The notes under the pieces are model-generated. The model ran no database searches. It saw nothing but the letters and a program-made list of their open reading frames with translations, and was not told the origin of the DNA. From contig NZ_FNQP01000009.1 of the NCBI RefSeq assembly GCF_900107695.1, positions 62,001 through 126,000 of the forward strand: DNA of 64,000 nt. The letters run 5' to 3'. The translations under genes were made by a program, and so were the position numbers. This stretch comes from Thiothrix caldifontis (GTDB taxonomy: Bacteria; Pseudomonadota; Gammaproteobacteria; Thiotrichales; Thiotrichaceae). Positions 45,379-53,849 of this stretch are shown here, in pieces (positions within the stretch are counted from its first letter, which is position 1; each line of letters begins with the position of its first letter).

Positions 45379-48300
45379 TCCAACGCCTCGATCAATACTA
45401 ACGCCGGTTTGTGGAAAAATACACCGGATCCTGCCTGTTCTGGTGTCATGCCGCGCAAAAATAAATACAGCGCCCCCCCAACATGCTGTTCCCAGTCATA
45501 CCTCGGCAAACGTTGTTGCAAATAGCGATGCAACGCCAAACAGTAGATAAGGTATTGCAAATAATAATGGTGTTCCGCCATCGCTTCTTGCATGGCTAAC
45601 GGGGTGTAATCAGCCAAAGTTCCACCCAGTTCATTTGACTTGTAATCCACCACAAAATATTGCTCCTCCGCCACAAACACCAGATCAATAAAGCCCTTCA
45701 TATAACCAGTAAGCTCATTAAATTTTAGCTTGTCGATAGCATGGTGAATGACCTCCCATTCAAGGGGAAGGTGTTGATGCAGCAAGGCTTGTAATGGTTT
45801 CAGACGTAACCGTTCTACCGGAAAATAGAATTCGAGTTCGTCAAGGCGTTGAGATTTCGGCAGGTCGCAAAGACGCTGATGGGTAAACGACAAGGGGGTA
45901 TGTAAGGTATTTTCGAGTAGCTGTGCACCTGCTGCCAACCAGCGTTCTGGCAAACCATGCCGTTTTAGTACGGGACGCAATACGGTGTCATGCTGTGCTG
46001 AAAGCGGTTGGGTAAAATCAAGTTCTTCCAACATTTTATGCAAACAGCTCCCGGCTTTTGCACCACGAGGAAATACATCGCTACGGCTGCGCTCAACGAT
46101 CGGGGTAGTGCGTTCGTTGAGCGCAGCCGTAGCGAATACTAGCGTGTCATAGTCCGGGCGCTCATCTTCTTTGCCTGCCGCTAAACCGCTGAAACTACCG
46201 ACTTTGGGTATCGGTGCATAACGTTGCTGGTAACGGCGGATACTGGGTTGCCATTGCCGATTGTCTGGCTGATAACGTAGCGGCGTTTCATTCACCGGCA
46301 ATGTCTCATGGCTGATACAGCCTGCGGACTGCTCCACGAGATGCGCTAATTGGGTATGCATCAAACGCTGACGTTCATCAGGTTGCATTCCTTCTTTACG
46401 CAATTTGCCGAGAATTTCCCTACTCTGCGGCAATGCACCGAACAGCAGCCAACCCAATGCTGAATAGTAGTCGAAATGGTTAAGGCGTCCGCTCACCAAA
46501 GTGACGGTGCAATGGTATTTGGCACGGGTCAGCGCCACATACAATAAGCGCAGGCTTTCAGCTTGTTCAGCCTCACGGAAACAGCGCCGCGCAGCATCAC
46601 CCGCTAGAGCATCGGCTTGCAGACGCGAAACGCCTCCGGCTGAACCCGCATCATACCAACTGAACCAAGTGCTGGCTTTGGCATCACGTTCCACCCACAA
46701 ATAAGGGCAATACACAATACCGTACTCTAACCCTTTACTTTTGTGGATGGTGGTAATTTGAACCAAATCCTCGTCACTTTCTAAGCGCAACTCATGGGCT
46801 TCGTCTTTTTCCCTAGCTTCCGCTTTTTGCTGCAACCAGCGAATCAAGGCGTGCATCCCATGGCCTTGCAAGCGGCTCTCGGTATGAATGAGTTCTGCCA
46901 AGTGCAACAAATTGGTGAGGCGGCGTTCACCATCCGCTAACGCTAATAAGTGTGTATAGCGCTGACGTTGCAACATCCACTGTCGAAACATCGGCATAAA
47001 ACCTTGTGTGTGCCATGTTTTATGCCAACGGTGGAAGGCTTCGAGTTCAGCCTCCAGTGAGGTGGGGTGATCGTCCAACCCCAACAAGTCTTGTGCAGTA
47101 AAACCACACAGTTCAGTCACCAGTGCTTGTTTAAGCGCCGTTTCATTACCCGGCTCGGCAATGGCACGTAATATCGCCCGGAAATCAGCCGCTTCACGGG
47201 TGCAAAAAATACTGTCACGTGATTTTTGTACACTGGCAATGCCACGTGCCAACAACGCCTGCTTAATCTGCTCACCCTGCTGGTTTTCTCGCACCAATAC
47301 CGCAATATCGCTGCTTTCCACCGGGCGGTCGCCAATCTTAGCTGCCCCCATACGGGCAGCATTCAACAAACGGGCAATGTCATCAGCAACCGCTTCAGCC
47401 ATTGCAGCCTGTACGCTGGTGCTATTAAAACCCTCCTCCAGCGAATCCCAATCCCACAAACGGATAGGCGACAATGGCGGCTCTACCCGCAAACTGTCTT
47501 GAGCTTTACCTGCACTAACCATTTCATAAGCAATATCACTGCGGAATGGATTGGCAGATTGATCAAATAGGTGGTTCAACCCTTGCAACAAATCGGGGTG
47601 CGAACGAAAATTATGTTGCAGCGTGTAGTGGTGCTGAGTGCTGTTGGCGGCTTTCAGGTAAGTATAAATATCCGCCCCCCGAAAACCGTAAATCGCTTGT
47701 TTGGGGTCACCTACGTAAAATACCGGTTGTTCCGGCTTATCGCGGTAGATGCGCTCGAAAATCTCGTACTGAATCGGGTCAGTATCTTGAAACTCATCAA
47801 TTAATGCCGCTTGGTATTTCAGCGCCAAACGCGGTGCAAAATCGGGATGTTGTTCCAAGGCATCGCGCAAATGCAGCAGTAAATCATCAAAAGTAAGAAT
47901 CCCTAATTGCTGTTTCCGCAGTGGCAATTCAGCACGCAGGTGGTGCAGTAATTGCCAACGCAAGTGTTCCAACGCGGCTTGTTCACCTTCCTGCTGGGCG
48001 TAATCTGCCGCGATTAATGCCTCTACTTGCGCAAAAAACGTATGCTCTGGGGTGGCTTTACCGTCTTTGGTTTTGTCTGTCAGCACGCTTGGCGTGAAAC
48101 GCTCAAGCACCTCATGGGGCAACGCCAACGGTTGCGCAAAATAGGTATCCAGCTTGCCCGCCCAGTTCGGCACATGGCGTTTATTGTAAGTGCTACCATT
48201 GAGCGCCCCGCCTAGCAATAAGCTGACAATAGCGTCACGTTCACTTACCCACGTCTGCTGACAGGTTTGCAAGGCTTGGGCAAATGCCGTCTGTAACTGC

Positions 48301-48926
48301 GCAAATGACTCATTCGTCACCTGCGGCATCTCGGTGCGCAAATACGGCTTGCCAATAAAGTTACGCACATCGGCAAGCAAACTGTCCGGGGTCAGGCTGC
48401 GTTTTTGCAATAACCGTAAATGCAGCGCATCGGGTTTCAGGAAATGTTGATACCAAAACTTGTCAGTGAGTTCAGTCAATAAGCTGTCTTCATTGGTCAC
48501 CAATTCGGTTTCAAACGGCATTCGTGCTTCAAAAGCATTTTCGGATAATACCCGCTTACAAAAACCATGAATGGTAAATACCGCCGCTTCATCGAAACTT
48601 ACCAATGCCAATTGCAAGCGCTGAATGCAGTCATGCAACGGAGTTTCTGTCAGCAATACTTCATACGTTTCCTCATGTGGGCGCTCTTCCAGAAAGGCCA
48701 AGGCATCCGCCAAACGCTTACGGATACGGTCACGTAACTCCGACGTTGCCGCTTCGGTATAAGTCACCACCAAAACCTTGTCGACAGTTAGACCATAGAC
48801 AGCAATGAGACGCAGGTAGAGCCAAGAAATCGTCCAGGTTTTACCGGTTCCAGCGCTGGCTTCGATCAGGTTGGTTCCTTCCAAGGGTACTGTTTGGGCA
48901 TTAAGTGTTTGCATGGTAGCGTTCAA
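45363..48926 (-). CDS. recB: Exodeoxyribonuclease V subunit beta RecB
   Basis: RecB, 1187 residues, helicase-nuclease of the RecBCD complex that processes double-strand breaks. Walker A is EASAGTGKTWT (about 22-32), and the helicase motif II region appears as ALIDEFQDTDPIQYEIFERI. The C-terminal nuclease has LVFVAEEQYFVVDYKSNELG near residue 1090. Residues about 931-950 (LNERTTPIVERSRSDVF), just before the conserved FPRGAKAG, are coded by a palindromic element. recC and recD are not in the window. Confidence 0.96.
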   Translation of the reverse strand: MNATMQTLNAQTVPLEGTNLIEASAGTGKTWTISWLYLRLIAVYGLTVDKVLVVTYTEAATSELRDRIRKRLADALAFLEERPHEETYEVLLTETPLHDCIQRLQLALVSFDEAAVFTIHGFCKRVLSENAFEARMPFETELVTNEDSLLTELTDKFWYQHFLKPDALHLRLLQKRSLTPDSLLADVRNFIGKPYLRTEMPQVTNESFAQLQTAFAQALQTCQQTWVSERDAIVSLLLGGALNGSTYNKRHVPNWAGKLDTYFAQPLALPHEVLERFTPSVLTDKTKDGKATPEHTFFAQVEALIAADYAQQEGEQAALEHLRWQLLHHLRAELPLRKQQLGILTFDDLLLHLRDALEQHPDFAPRLALKYQAALIDEFQDTDPIQYEIFERIYRDKPEQPVFYVGDPKQAIYGFRGADIYTYLKAANSTQHHYTLQHNFRSHPDLLQGLNHLFDQSANPFRSDIAYEMVSAGKAQDSLRVEPPLSPIRLWDWDSLEEGFNSTSVQAAMAEAVADDIARLLNAARMGAAKIGDRPVESSDIAVLVRENQQGEQIKQALLARGIASVQKSRDSIFCTREAADFRAILRAIAEPGNETALKQALVTELCGFTAQDLLGLDDHPTSLEAELEAFHRWHKTWHTQGFMPMFRQWMLQRQRYTHLLALADGERRLTNLLHLAELIHTESRLQGHGMHALIRWLQQKAEAREKDEAHELRLESDEDLVQITTIHKSKGLEYGIVYCPYLWVERDAKASTWFSWYDAGSAGGVSRLQADALAGDAARRCFREAEQAESLRLLYVALTRAKYHCTVTLVSGRLNHFDYYSALGWLLFGALPQSREILGKLRKEGMQPDERQRLMHTQLAHLVEQSAGCISHETLPVNETPLRYQPDNRQWQPSIRRYQQRYAPIPKVGSFSGLAAGKEDERPDYDTLVFATAALNERTTPIVERSRSDVFPRGAKAGSCLHKMLEELDFTQPLSAQHDTVLRPVLKRHGLPERWLAAGAQLLENTLHTPLSFTHQRLCDLPKSQRLDELEFYFPVERLRLKPLQALLHQHLPLEWEVIHHAIDKLKFNELTGYMKGFIDLVFVAEEQYFVVDYKSNELGGTLADYTPLAMQEAMAEHHYYLQYLIYCLALHRYLQQRLPRYDWEQHVGGALYLFLRGMTPEQAGSGVFFHKPALVLIEALDHLIQ
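46078..46135. repeat. 58-bp palindromic element inside recB
   Basis: Perfect 22-base inverted arms (46078-46099 and 46114-46135; the left begins TCGCTACGGCTGCGCTCAAC) around a 14-base centre. It is read through in the recB frame and codes part of the linker between the helicase and nuclease domains. Its sequence differs from the elements in mfd and at 44.05 kb. Confidence 0.9.
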
Positions 48927-49041
48927 TAGTTTTTCATTTAAATGTCAACCGAATCTGAGCTCAATCGTTATACACATTGAAGAAAGCCCAATAGTCCCCT
49001 AAATAGTTCATTATAAAAATTTCGATAGCCCTTAATACCTT

Positions 49042-49068
49042 AAACCCTCCTGCGCCGGAGGGTTTTTA
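49042..49068. terminator. Terminator hairpin after ygfX
   Basis: AAACCCTCC TGCG GGAGGGTTT-type hairpin with loop CGCC-like bases, followed on the plus strand by T-rich sequence. It overlaps the ygfX stop codon, so it terminates the hpt-MTIP-ygfX transcript at its very end. Confidence 0.6.
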
Positions 49069-49512
49069 TTTTTTGGGCATATCCGCCGGACTGAACTTAA
49101 CCCGTACCCGCAACTGCCGCAAAACATCCGGCGGCACACTGTCAGACATGACAATCAGCGAATACAATTTGCCGTTCAGAGTCCGCCAATTCAGCACACA
49201 CACCCACGGATGCAAAAAGCTGCTGTCATCCAACCGCGCAAAAAATCCAGCAGAAGCAGTACGTACCAAGGCATTATCCACCTGATAAAAACGCACTTCC
49301 TGCACCGCATTCGGCGCAACCCGGCTAATATGCAAACGCCAGTAATAGCGCAACGACATCACAATCAACACCAGTAAAAAGCCCTTGCCCCACCAGGGCA
49401 GAGCAGGCATCAAACCCACCACTACCGCCGTCAGCAAATGGCTTGCCAGAATGAAAACAGCCAGTCGCCGTGAAGCCCCTGGCTGCAAATACAAAGGCGG
49501 TTGATTATCCAA
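49066..49512 (-). CDS. ygfX: YgfX/CptA-like membrane protein
   Basis: A 148-residue protein with two closely spaced helices near the N-terminus (LAVFILASHLLTAVVVGLMP and WGKGFLLVLIVMSLRYYW) and a soluble C-terminal domain with WVCVLNWRTLNGKLYSLIVM. Length and layout fit YgfX (CptA), described in Escherichia coli as an inhibitor of FtsZ/MreB assembly and usually encoded beside sdhE. Here sdhE is not adjacent; the gene follows the MTIP gene by 6 bases. Confidence 0.7.
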   Translation of the reverse strand: MDNQPPLYLQPGASRRLAVFILASHLLTAVVVGLMPALPWWGKGFLLVLIVMSLRYYWRLHISRVAPNAVQEVRFYQVDNALVRTASAGFFARLDDSSFLHPWVCVLNWRTLNGKLYSLIVMSDSVPPDVLRQLRVRVKFSPADMPKK

Positions 49513-49518
49513 ACGTCA

Positions 49519-50259
49519 TCAGCACACTAACGCCCGCAATAACGCTCGTGCGTTCGTCATGCCCACCACTAAATTCTGGTGAATATCCTCCATCGTGATT
49601 TCTTCGTTATCTTTGCCCGCTGCCCAGTTAGCCACCACAGCACAAGCGGCATAACAAAGATCCAACTCACGGGCAAGTGCGGCTTCTGGCATTGCCGTCA
49701 TTCCCACCAAATCGCAGCCATCGCGTTCCAAACGGATGATTTCAGCAGCGGTTTCCAAACGCGGACCTTGGGTAGCGGCATACGTGCCACGCGGCACTAC
49801 ATTCAACTTTGCGCATTCAGCCGCTGTCAGTAGGGCATTGCGCATTTCCGTACAATACGGCCAAGAAAAATCAATGTGAGTCACATCGGTCAAACCATCC
49901 TCAAAAAAGGTATGCGCCCGCCCGTAGGTGTAATCAATAATCTGATCGGGAATCACCAAACGCATTGGCTGCATTTCCGGCGTAATCCCACCCACGGCAG
50001 CAATCGCCACAACTTTTTTCACCCCCAAACTCTTCAGCGCCCACAAATTGGCACGGTAATTCACCCGATGCGGGGGGATATTATGGGTGTAACCGTGCCG
50101 TGCCAAAAACGCGATACGCTTGCCAGCAATCATGCCGTGTGTCACCGGCCCCGAAGGCTCACCGTAAGGCGTATGCACCACTTCGCGGTGAATCACTTCC
50201 AAGCCTTCAATTTCAGTCAAACCCGTACCGCCAATCACCGCAAATTCAATCGTGCTCAT
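49519..50259 (-). CDS. S-methyl-5'-thioinosine phosphorylase
   Basis: A 246-residue phosphorylase of the MTAP/PNP family. AVIGGTGLTEIEGLEV at the start holds the phosphate loop, and GVKKVVAIAAVGGITPEMQP and RLERDGCDLVGMTAMPEAAL are family motifs. Gammaproteobacteria with this gene arrangement use methylthioinosine, giving hypoxanthine and methylthioribose-1-phosphate. The neighbouring hpt can then recycle the hypoxanthine, which supports MTIP over MTA phosphorylase; the substrate still needs proof. One base separates it from hpt. Confidence 0.85.
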   Translation of the reverse strand: MSTIEFAVIGGTGLTEIEGLEVIHREVVHTPYGEPSGPVTHGMIAGKRIAFLARHGYTHNIPPHRVNYRANLWALKSLGVKKVVAIAAVGGITPEMQPMRLVIPDQIIDYTYGRAHTFFEDGLTDVTHIDFSWPYCTEMRNALLTAAECAKLNVVPRGTYAATQGPRLETAAEIIRLERDGCDLVGMTAMPEAALARELDLCYAACAVVANWAAGKDNEEITMEDIHQNLVVGMTNARALLRALVC

Positions 50260-50260
50260 G

Positions 50261-50818
50261 TCATAACCCTTTTACTGCGTAAATACCGTTGGCATTGCGC
50301 CAATATTCCTTGTAATCCATCCCGAAACCAAACACGTAACGATCCGGTAATTCCAACGCAGAAAAATCGCGGTGAATACCCTCAACCCGACGTTCATGTT
50401 GCTTATCCGCGAGTACCGCCACGTATACCGCAGCCGCACCCTGTTCCTGACACCAATGCGTAATTTCACGCAAGGTATAACCTTCATCGAGAATATCATC
50501 AACCAACAACACATGCCGCCCTTCCAACGATGTATCCGGCTTATGCAACCAAGTAATCGTTTTACTGCCGCTTGTTTCCCCACGGTAGCGGGTAGCGTGT
50601 AAATAATCTTGTTCCAAGGGAAACATCAAGCGCGTCAGCAAATGCCCCGTCAAGATCACGCCGCCAGTCATCACACACAATACCAGCGGGTTTTTATCCG
50701 CGAGTGTCTCGGTAATTTCAGCAGCCATTCTATTCAACATGGCAGCAATATCCTCAGCGGAATACAATAAATCAGCGTCTGCCATGGCTCGGGCAGCATC
50801 AGCAACTGTGATAACCAT
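50261..50818 (-). CDS. hpt: Hypoxanthine-guanine phosphoribosyltransferase
   Basis: Hpt, 185 residues. The PRPP-binding motif is VLLVDDILDEGYTLREI, and LVLCVMTGGVILTGHLLTRL is the usual core strand and loop. It converts hypoxanthine or guanine to IMP or GMP. As first gene of hpt-MTIP-ygfX it receives the hypoxanthine made by the next enzyme. The 184-base gap upstream holds its promoter and that of the sulfur globule gene. Confidence 0.93.
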   Translation of the reverse strand: MVITVADAARAMADADLLYSAEDIAAMLNRMAAEITETLADKNPLVLCVMTGGVILTGHLLTRLMFPLEQDYLHATRYRGETSGSKTITWLHKPDTSLEGRHVLLVDDILDEGYTLREITHWCQEQGAAAVYVAVLADKQHERRVEGIHRDFSALELPDRYVFGFGMDYKEYWRNANGIYAVKGL

Positions 50819-51002
50819 TTGTTCACCTATTGTTCAAACAATCTTGGTATTCTAACTTAAATCAACAAATCGGCATGAAAAAATAGAAATAATAACTGCT
50901 AGGTATTGCATTAGCACAATCAGAATATTATGATTTGCTTATATTAATGAAACCCTTTTTACGCGCCGACGGGCGCTTTACTCTCCGCTAGAGGTATATC
51001 TC

Positions 51003-51794
51003 ATGAAACATACAAAAATCGCTCTGATGGTTGCATTACTGGCTGCTTCCGGTGTTGCTTCTGCTGAATTCTTCGATGGCTTCGACAATGGCAGTGGCGT
51101 AGGTCAGGGTCAAGGCCAAGGTCAAGCAAGCACCAGTGGTCAAGGCCAAGGTTACGGCACTGGCGCTGGCGACGTAAACGGCTGGGGTCGTGGCAAAGGC
51201 GATGCTGATGGTGAAGTAGATTTCACCATCACTTTCAAAGGCAAAGGCAAAACCGACATGGCTGCTGATACCTACGGTCAAGGTCGTGGCGATGGTTCTA
51301 CCAACGTACAAGGCAGTGGCTACGGTTATGGCGATGGCTACAATAACATGTACGGCTACAGCAACACATCATCTAACGGCTACGGCAATAACCCATGGGG
51401 TGGCTATGTTATGCCTAACATGATGCAACAAGCGCCAGCTATGCAAGCCCCTGCTCAAGGCCAAATGCCAGCAGCCCCTGTTCAAGGCCAAATGCCGGGC
51501 TACGGTTACAGCCCAATGATGATGGCTCCAGGCTACGGAATGCAAGCGCCTAGCTTCGAGCAAATCCAAAAGCAAATGGAAATGCAACGTGCCCAAGCTG
51601 ATGCTTTCTTCAAGAAAGTCGAAGAACAGCGTGCAGCCATGGCTGCTCAACAGCAAAAAATGGTTGAAGCCAACAAAGCTGCTGCGCCTGCTGCAACTGC
51701 TGCTCCAGCCGCTCCTGCTGCTGAAGTTAAAGTTGAAGCGGCTCCTGCCGCTGCACCAGCACCTGCTGCACCAGTCGCTCCTGCTGCTAAGTAA
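51003..51794 (+). CDS. Probable sulfur globule envelope protein
   Basis: A 263-residue exported protein. The signal peptide (ALMVALLAASGVASA) is followed by a Gly/Gln/Tyr/Asn-rich section (GQGQGQGQASTSGQGQGYGT, later GYGYGDGYNNMYGY), as in sulfur globule proteins of purple and colourless sulfur bacteria that line intracellular sulfur inclusions. The C-terminus changes to a glutamine-rich helix (FEQIQKQMEMQRAQADAFFK) and an Ala/Pro tail. No cysteine is present in the mature part. The assignment rests on composition and context; the helical part is not typical of the small classic Sgp proteins. Confidence 0.6.
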   Translation: MKHTKIALMVALLAASGVASAEFFDGFDNGSGVGQGQGQGQASTSGQGQGYGTGAGDVNGWGRGKGDADGEVDFTITFKGKGKTDMAADTYGQGRGDGSTNVQGSGYGYGDGYNNMYGYSNTSSNGYGNNPWGGYVMPNMMQQAPAMQAPAQGQMPAAPVQGQMPGYGYSPMMMAPGYGMQAPSFEQIQKQMEMQRAQADAFFKKVEEQRAAMAAQQQKMVEANKAAAPAATAAPAAPAAEVKVEAAPAAAPAPAAPVAPAAK

Positions 51795-51817
51795 TCAGAT
51801 TTCACGATCTGAAGAGA

Positions 51818-51844
51818 AAGGCCGGTATCAACCGGCCTTTTTTG
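51818..51844. terminator. Terminator after the sulfur globule gene
   Basis: AAGGCCGGT ATCA ACCGGCCTT followed by a T-run, 24 bases after the stop. It overlaps the last codons of convergent pyrD. It is strong enough to serve both directions. Confidence 0.85.
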
Positions 51845-52844
51845 TGGCCTCCACACACTCACACACCAACCCTGCCCCTCGGTAAATAAACCCGCTATAA
51901 ACCTGCACCAAACTCGCACCGGCGGCCAATTTCGCCTGCGCATCTGCCCCCGACAAAATTCCCCCTACCCCAATAATCGGAATCCGGCTATCCATATCTG
52001 CCCGGAACTGCCGAATCACTTCAGTGGAATGCTGTGTCAACGGCTTACCGCTCAACCCACCTTGCTCATTGGCATGGCGTAAACCTTGCACTGCTGATTT
52101 ATCCAAGGTCGTATTGGTCGCAATCAACCCATCAATCTGCACCTCGGAAAACACCTGCGCCATATCACGGATTTCCACCTCACTCAAATCCGGCGCAACC
52201 TTAATCGCTACCGGCACGTAACGCCCATATTGCTGCGCCAGTTTGCTTTGTTCCTCACGCAAGCTGAGCAACAAACGCTTCAATTCATCCCCGTATTGCA
52301 AAGTACGCAACCCCGGCGTATTTGGCGAAGAAATATTGACCGTAATGTAATGCGCCACAGGGTAAGCCTTGCGCAAACCGATCAGGTAATCATCTGCCGC
52401 TTTCTCAACTGGGGTATCGAAGTTTTTACCGATATTGATGCCAATAATGCCGGGGTAACGCGCTTGACGGACATTCTCCAGCAAATAATCAATCCCGTGA
52501 TTATTGAAGCCCATGCGGTTGATAATGGCTTGCGCTTTGGGTAAACGGAACAAACGCGGCTTAGGATTGCCGGGTTGTGGGCGCGGTGTCACTGTGCCAA
52601 TTTCAATAAAGCCAAAGCCCAACGCTGCCAATGCGTCGATGTATTCACCGTTTTTGTCCAGCCCTGCTGCCAATCCGACGGGATTGGGAAACTCAATGCC
52701 CATTACCGTGACAGCCCTGCCCGGCAACGCCGCCGGTTTGCCCAACAAGCCGGTTTTACCTGCCAGTTTCAAGGAATCCAGTGCCAGATGGTGTGAGGTT
52801 TCAGCAGGAAATAAAAACAGCAGATCGCGAAGGAGTGTGTACAC
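51828..52844 (-). CDS. pyrD: Dihydroorotate dehydrogenase (quinone), class 2
   Basis: PyrD, 338 residues, the membrane-associated enzyme of pyrimidine synthesis that passes electrons to quinone. [20 protein letters not shown] and the catalytic serine region [14 protein letters not shown] are intact. [20 protein letters not shown] is the FMN phosphate loop. The N-terminal helix ([18 protein letters not shown]) is the class 2 extension. Confidence 0.97.
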   Translation of the reverse strand: MYTLLRDLLFLFPAETSHHLALDSLKLAGKTGLLGKPAALPGRAVTVMGIEFPNPVGLAAGLDKNGEYIDALAALGFGFIEIGTVTPRPQPGNPKPRLFRLPKAQAIINRMGFNNHGIDYLLENVRQARYPGIIGINIGKNFDTPVEKAADDYLIGLRKAYPVAHYITVNISSPNTPGLRTLQYGDELKRLLLSLREEQSKLAQQYGRYVPVAIKVAPDLSEVEIRDMAQVFSEVQIDGLIATNTTLDKSAVQGLRHANEQGGLSGKPLTQHSTEVIRQFRADMDSRIPIIGVGGILSGADAQAKLAAGASLVQVYSGFIYRGAGLVCECVEATKKAG

Positions 52845-52887
52845 AAAGAAATCCCCGGTTCAGAATGAAACCGGGGATTATAGAGGT

Positions 52888-53775
52888 TTAACGCATATTT
52901 TCCAGCGCAGCAATCCGATCTTCCAACGGTGGGTGCGTCATGAAGATTTTCTTTAAACCATCGCCCAAACCACCGGCAATCCCGAACGCTGCCATTTCAC
53001 CGGGCAAATCATGTACTGCATGAGCGCTTTGCAAGCGTTTCAGCGCATTAATCATTTTCTGACGACCGGCCAAATCCGCTCCGGCAATATCTGCTTTGAA
53101 TTCACGGTAACGTGAAAACCACATAACAATCGCTGTTGCCAAGAAGCCCAACAGAATATCGGCAATGAACGAACCCACAAAATAACCAATGCCCGGCCCG
53201 CTACTTTCGTCATTATTACTGCGGAAGAAGTTATCGACCATCATGCCAATCAACCGCGCAAAAATAATCACGAAGGTATTCAACACACCTTGCAGCAAGG
53301 TTTGCGTCACCATGTCACCGTTGGCAACGTGACCGATTTCATGCCCCAATACCGCCTCGACTTCATCCGCCGTCATGTGGTCTAGCAAGCCTTGGCTAAC
53401 TGCCACCAAGGCATTGTTACGGCTGGCACCCGTCGCAAATGCATTCGGGTCGGGTGAATAGAAAATCCCGACTTCAGGCATTCCAATGCCGGACTTTTCA
53501 GCTTGGCGGCGTACCGTTTCCACTAACCAGCGTTCTTGTGCAGTTTGTGGATTTTCAATAACTTGCACACCCATGCTGCGCTTCGCCATCCATTTGGACA
53601 TTAGCAAACTCACAAACGAGCCACCAAAACCCATCACAACTGCCAGTATCAAAATACCACTCATGCTGCCCGCACTCATATCAATGCCAAACAGCTTGCC
53701 AATAATTGTCATGGAAATAAACAGCACCACCATCACCGCAAAGTTAGTCAGTGCCAGTAAAATAATCCGCATCAT
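52888..53775 (-). CDS. htpX: Membrane zinc metalloprotease HtpX
   Basis: HtpX, 295 residues, an M48 protease for quality control of membrane proteins. The zinc motif HEIGH is in VEAVLGHEIGHVANGDMVTQ with the third ligand in the later EFKADIAGADLAG. Four hydrophobic segments are seen, two at the N-terminus. It precedes pyrD by 43 bases on the same strand. Confidence 0.96.
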   Translation of the reverse strand: MMRIILLALTNFAVMVVLFISMTIIGKLFGIDMSAGSMSGILILAVVMGFGGSFVSLLMSKWMAKRSMGVQVIENPQTAQERWLVETVRRQAEKSGIGMPEVGIFYSPDPNAFATGASRNNALVAVSQGLLDHMTADEVEAVLGHEIGHVANGDMVTQTLLQGVLNTFVIIFARLIGMMVDNFFRSNNDESSGPGIGYFVGSFIADILLGFLATAIVMWFSRYREFKADIAGADLAGRQKMINALKRLQSAHAVHDLPGEMAAFGIAGGLGDGLKKIFMTHPPLEDRIAALENMR

Positions 53776-53849
53776 GTCTTTCGACCTCTAAGGTTAGATA
53801 TTATGCCGTAAATATTAGGTTAGCAGAGGTTAGATTCAAGTTTTCCCTA

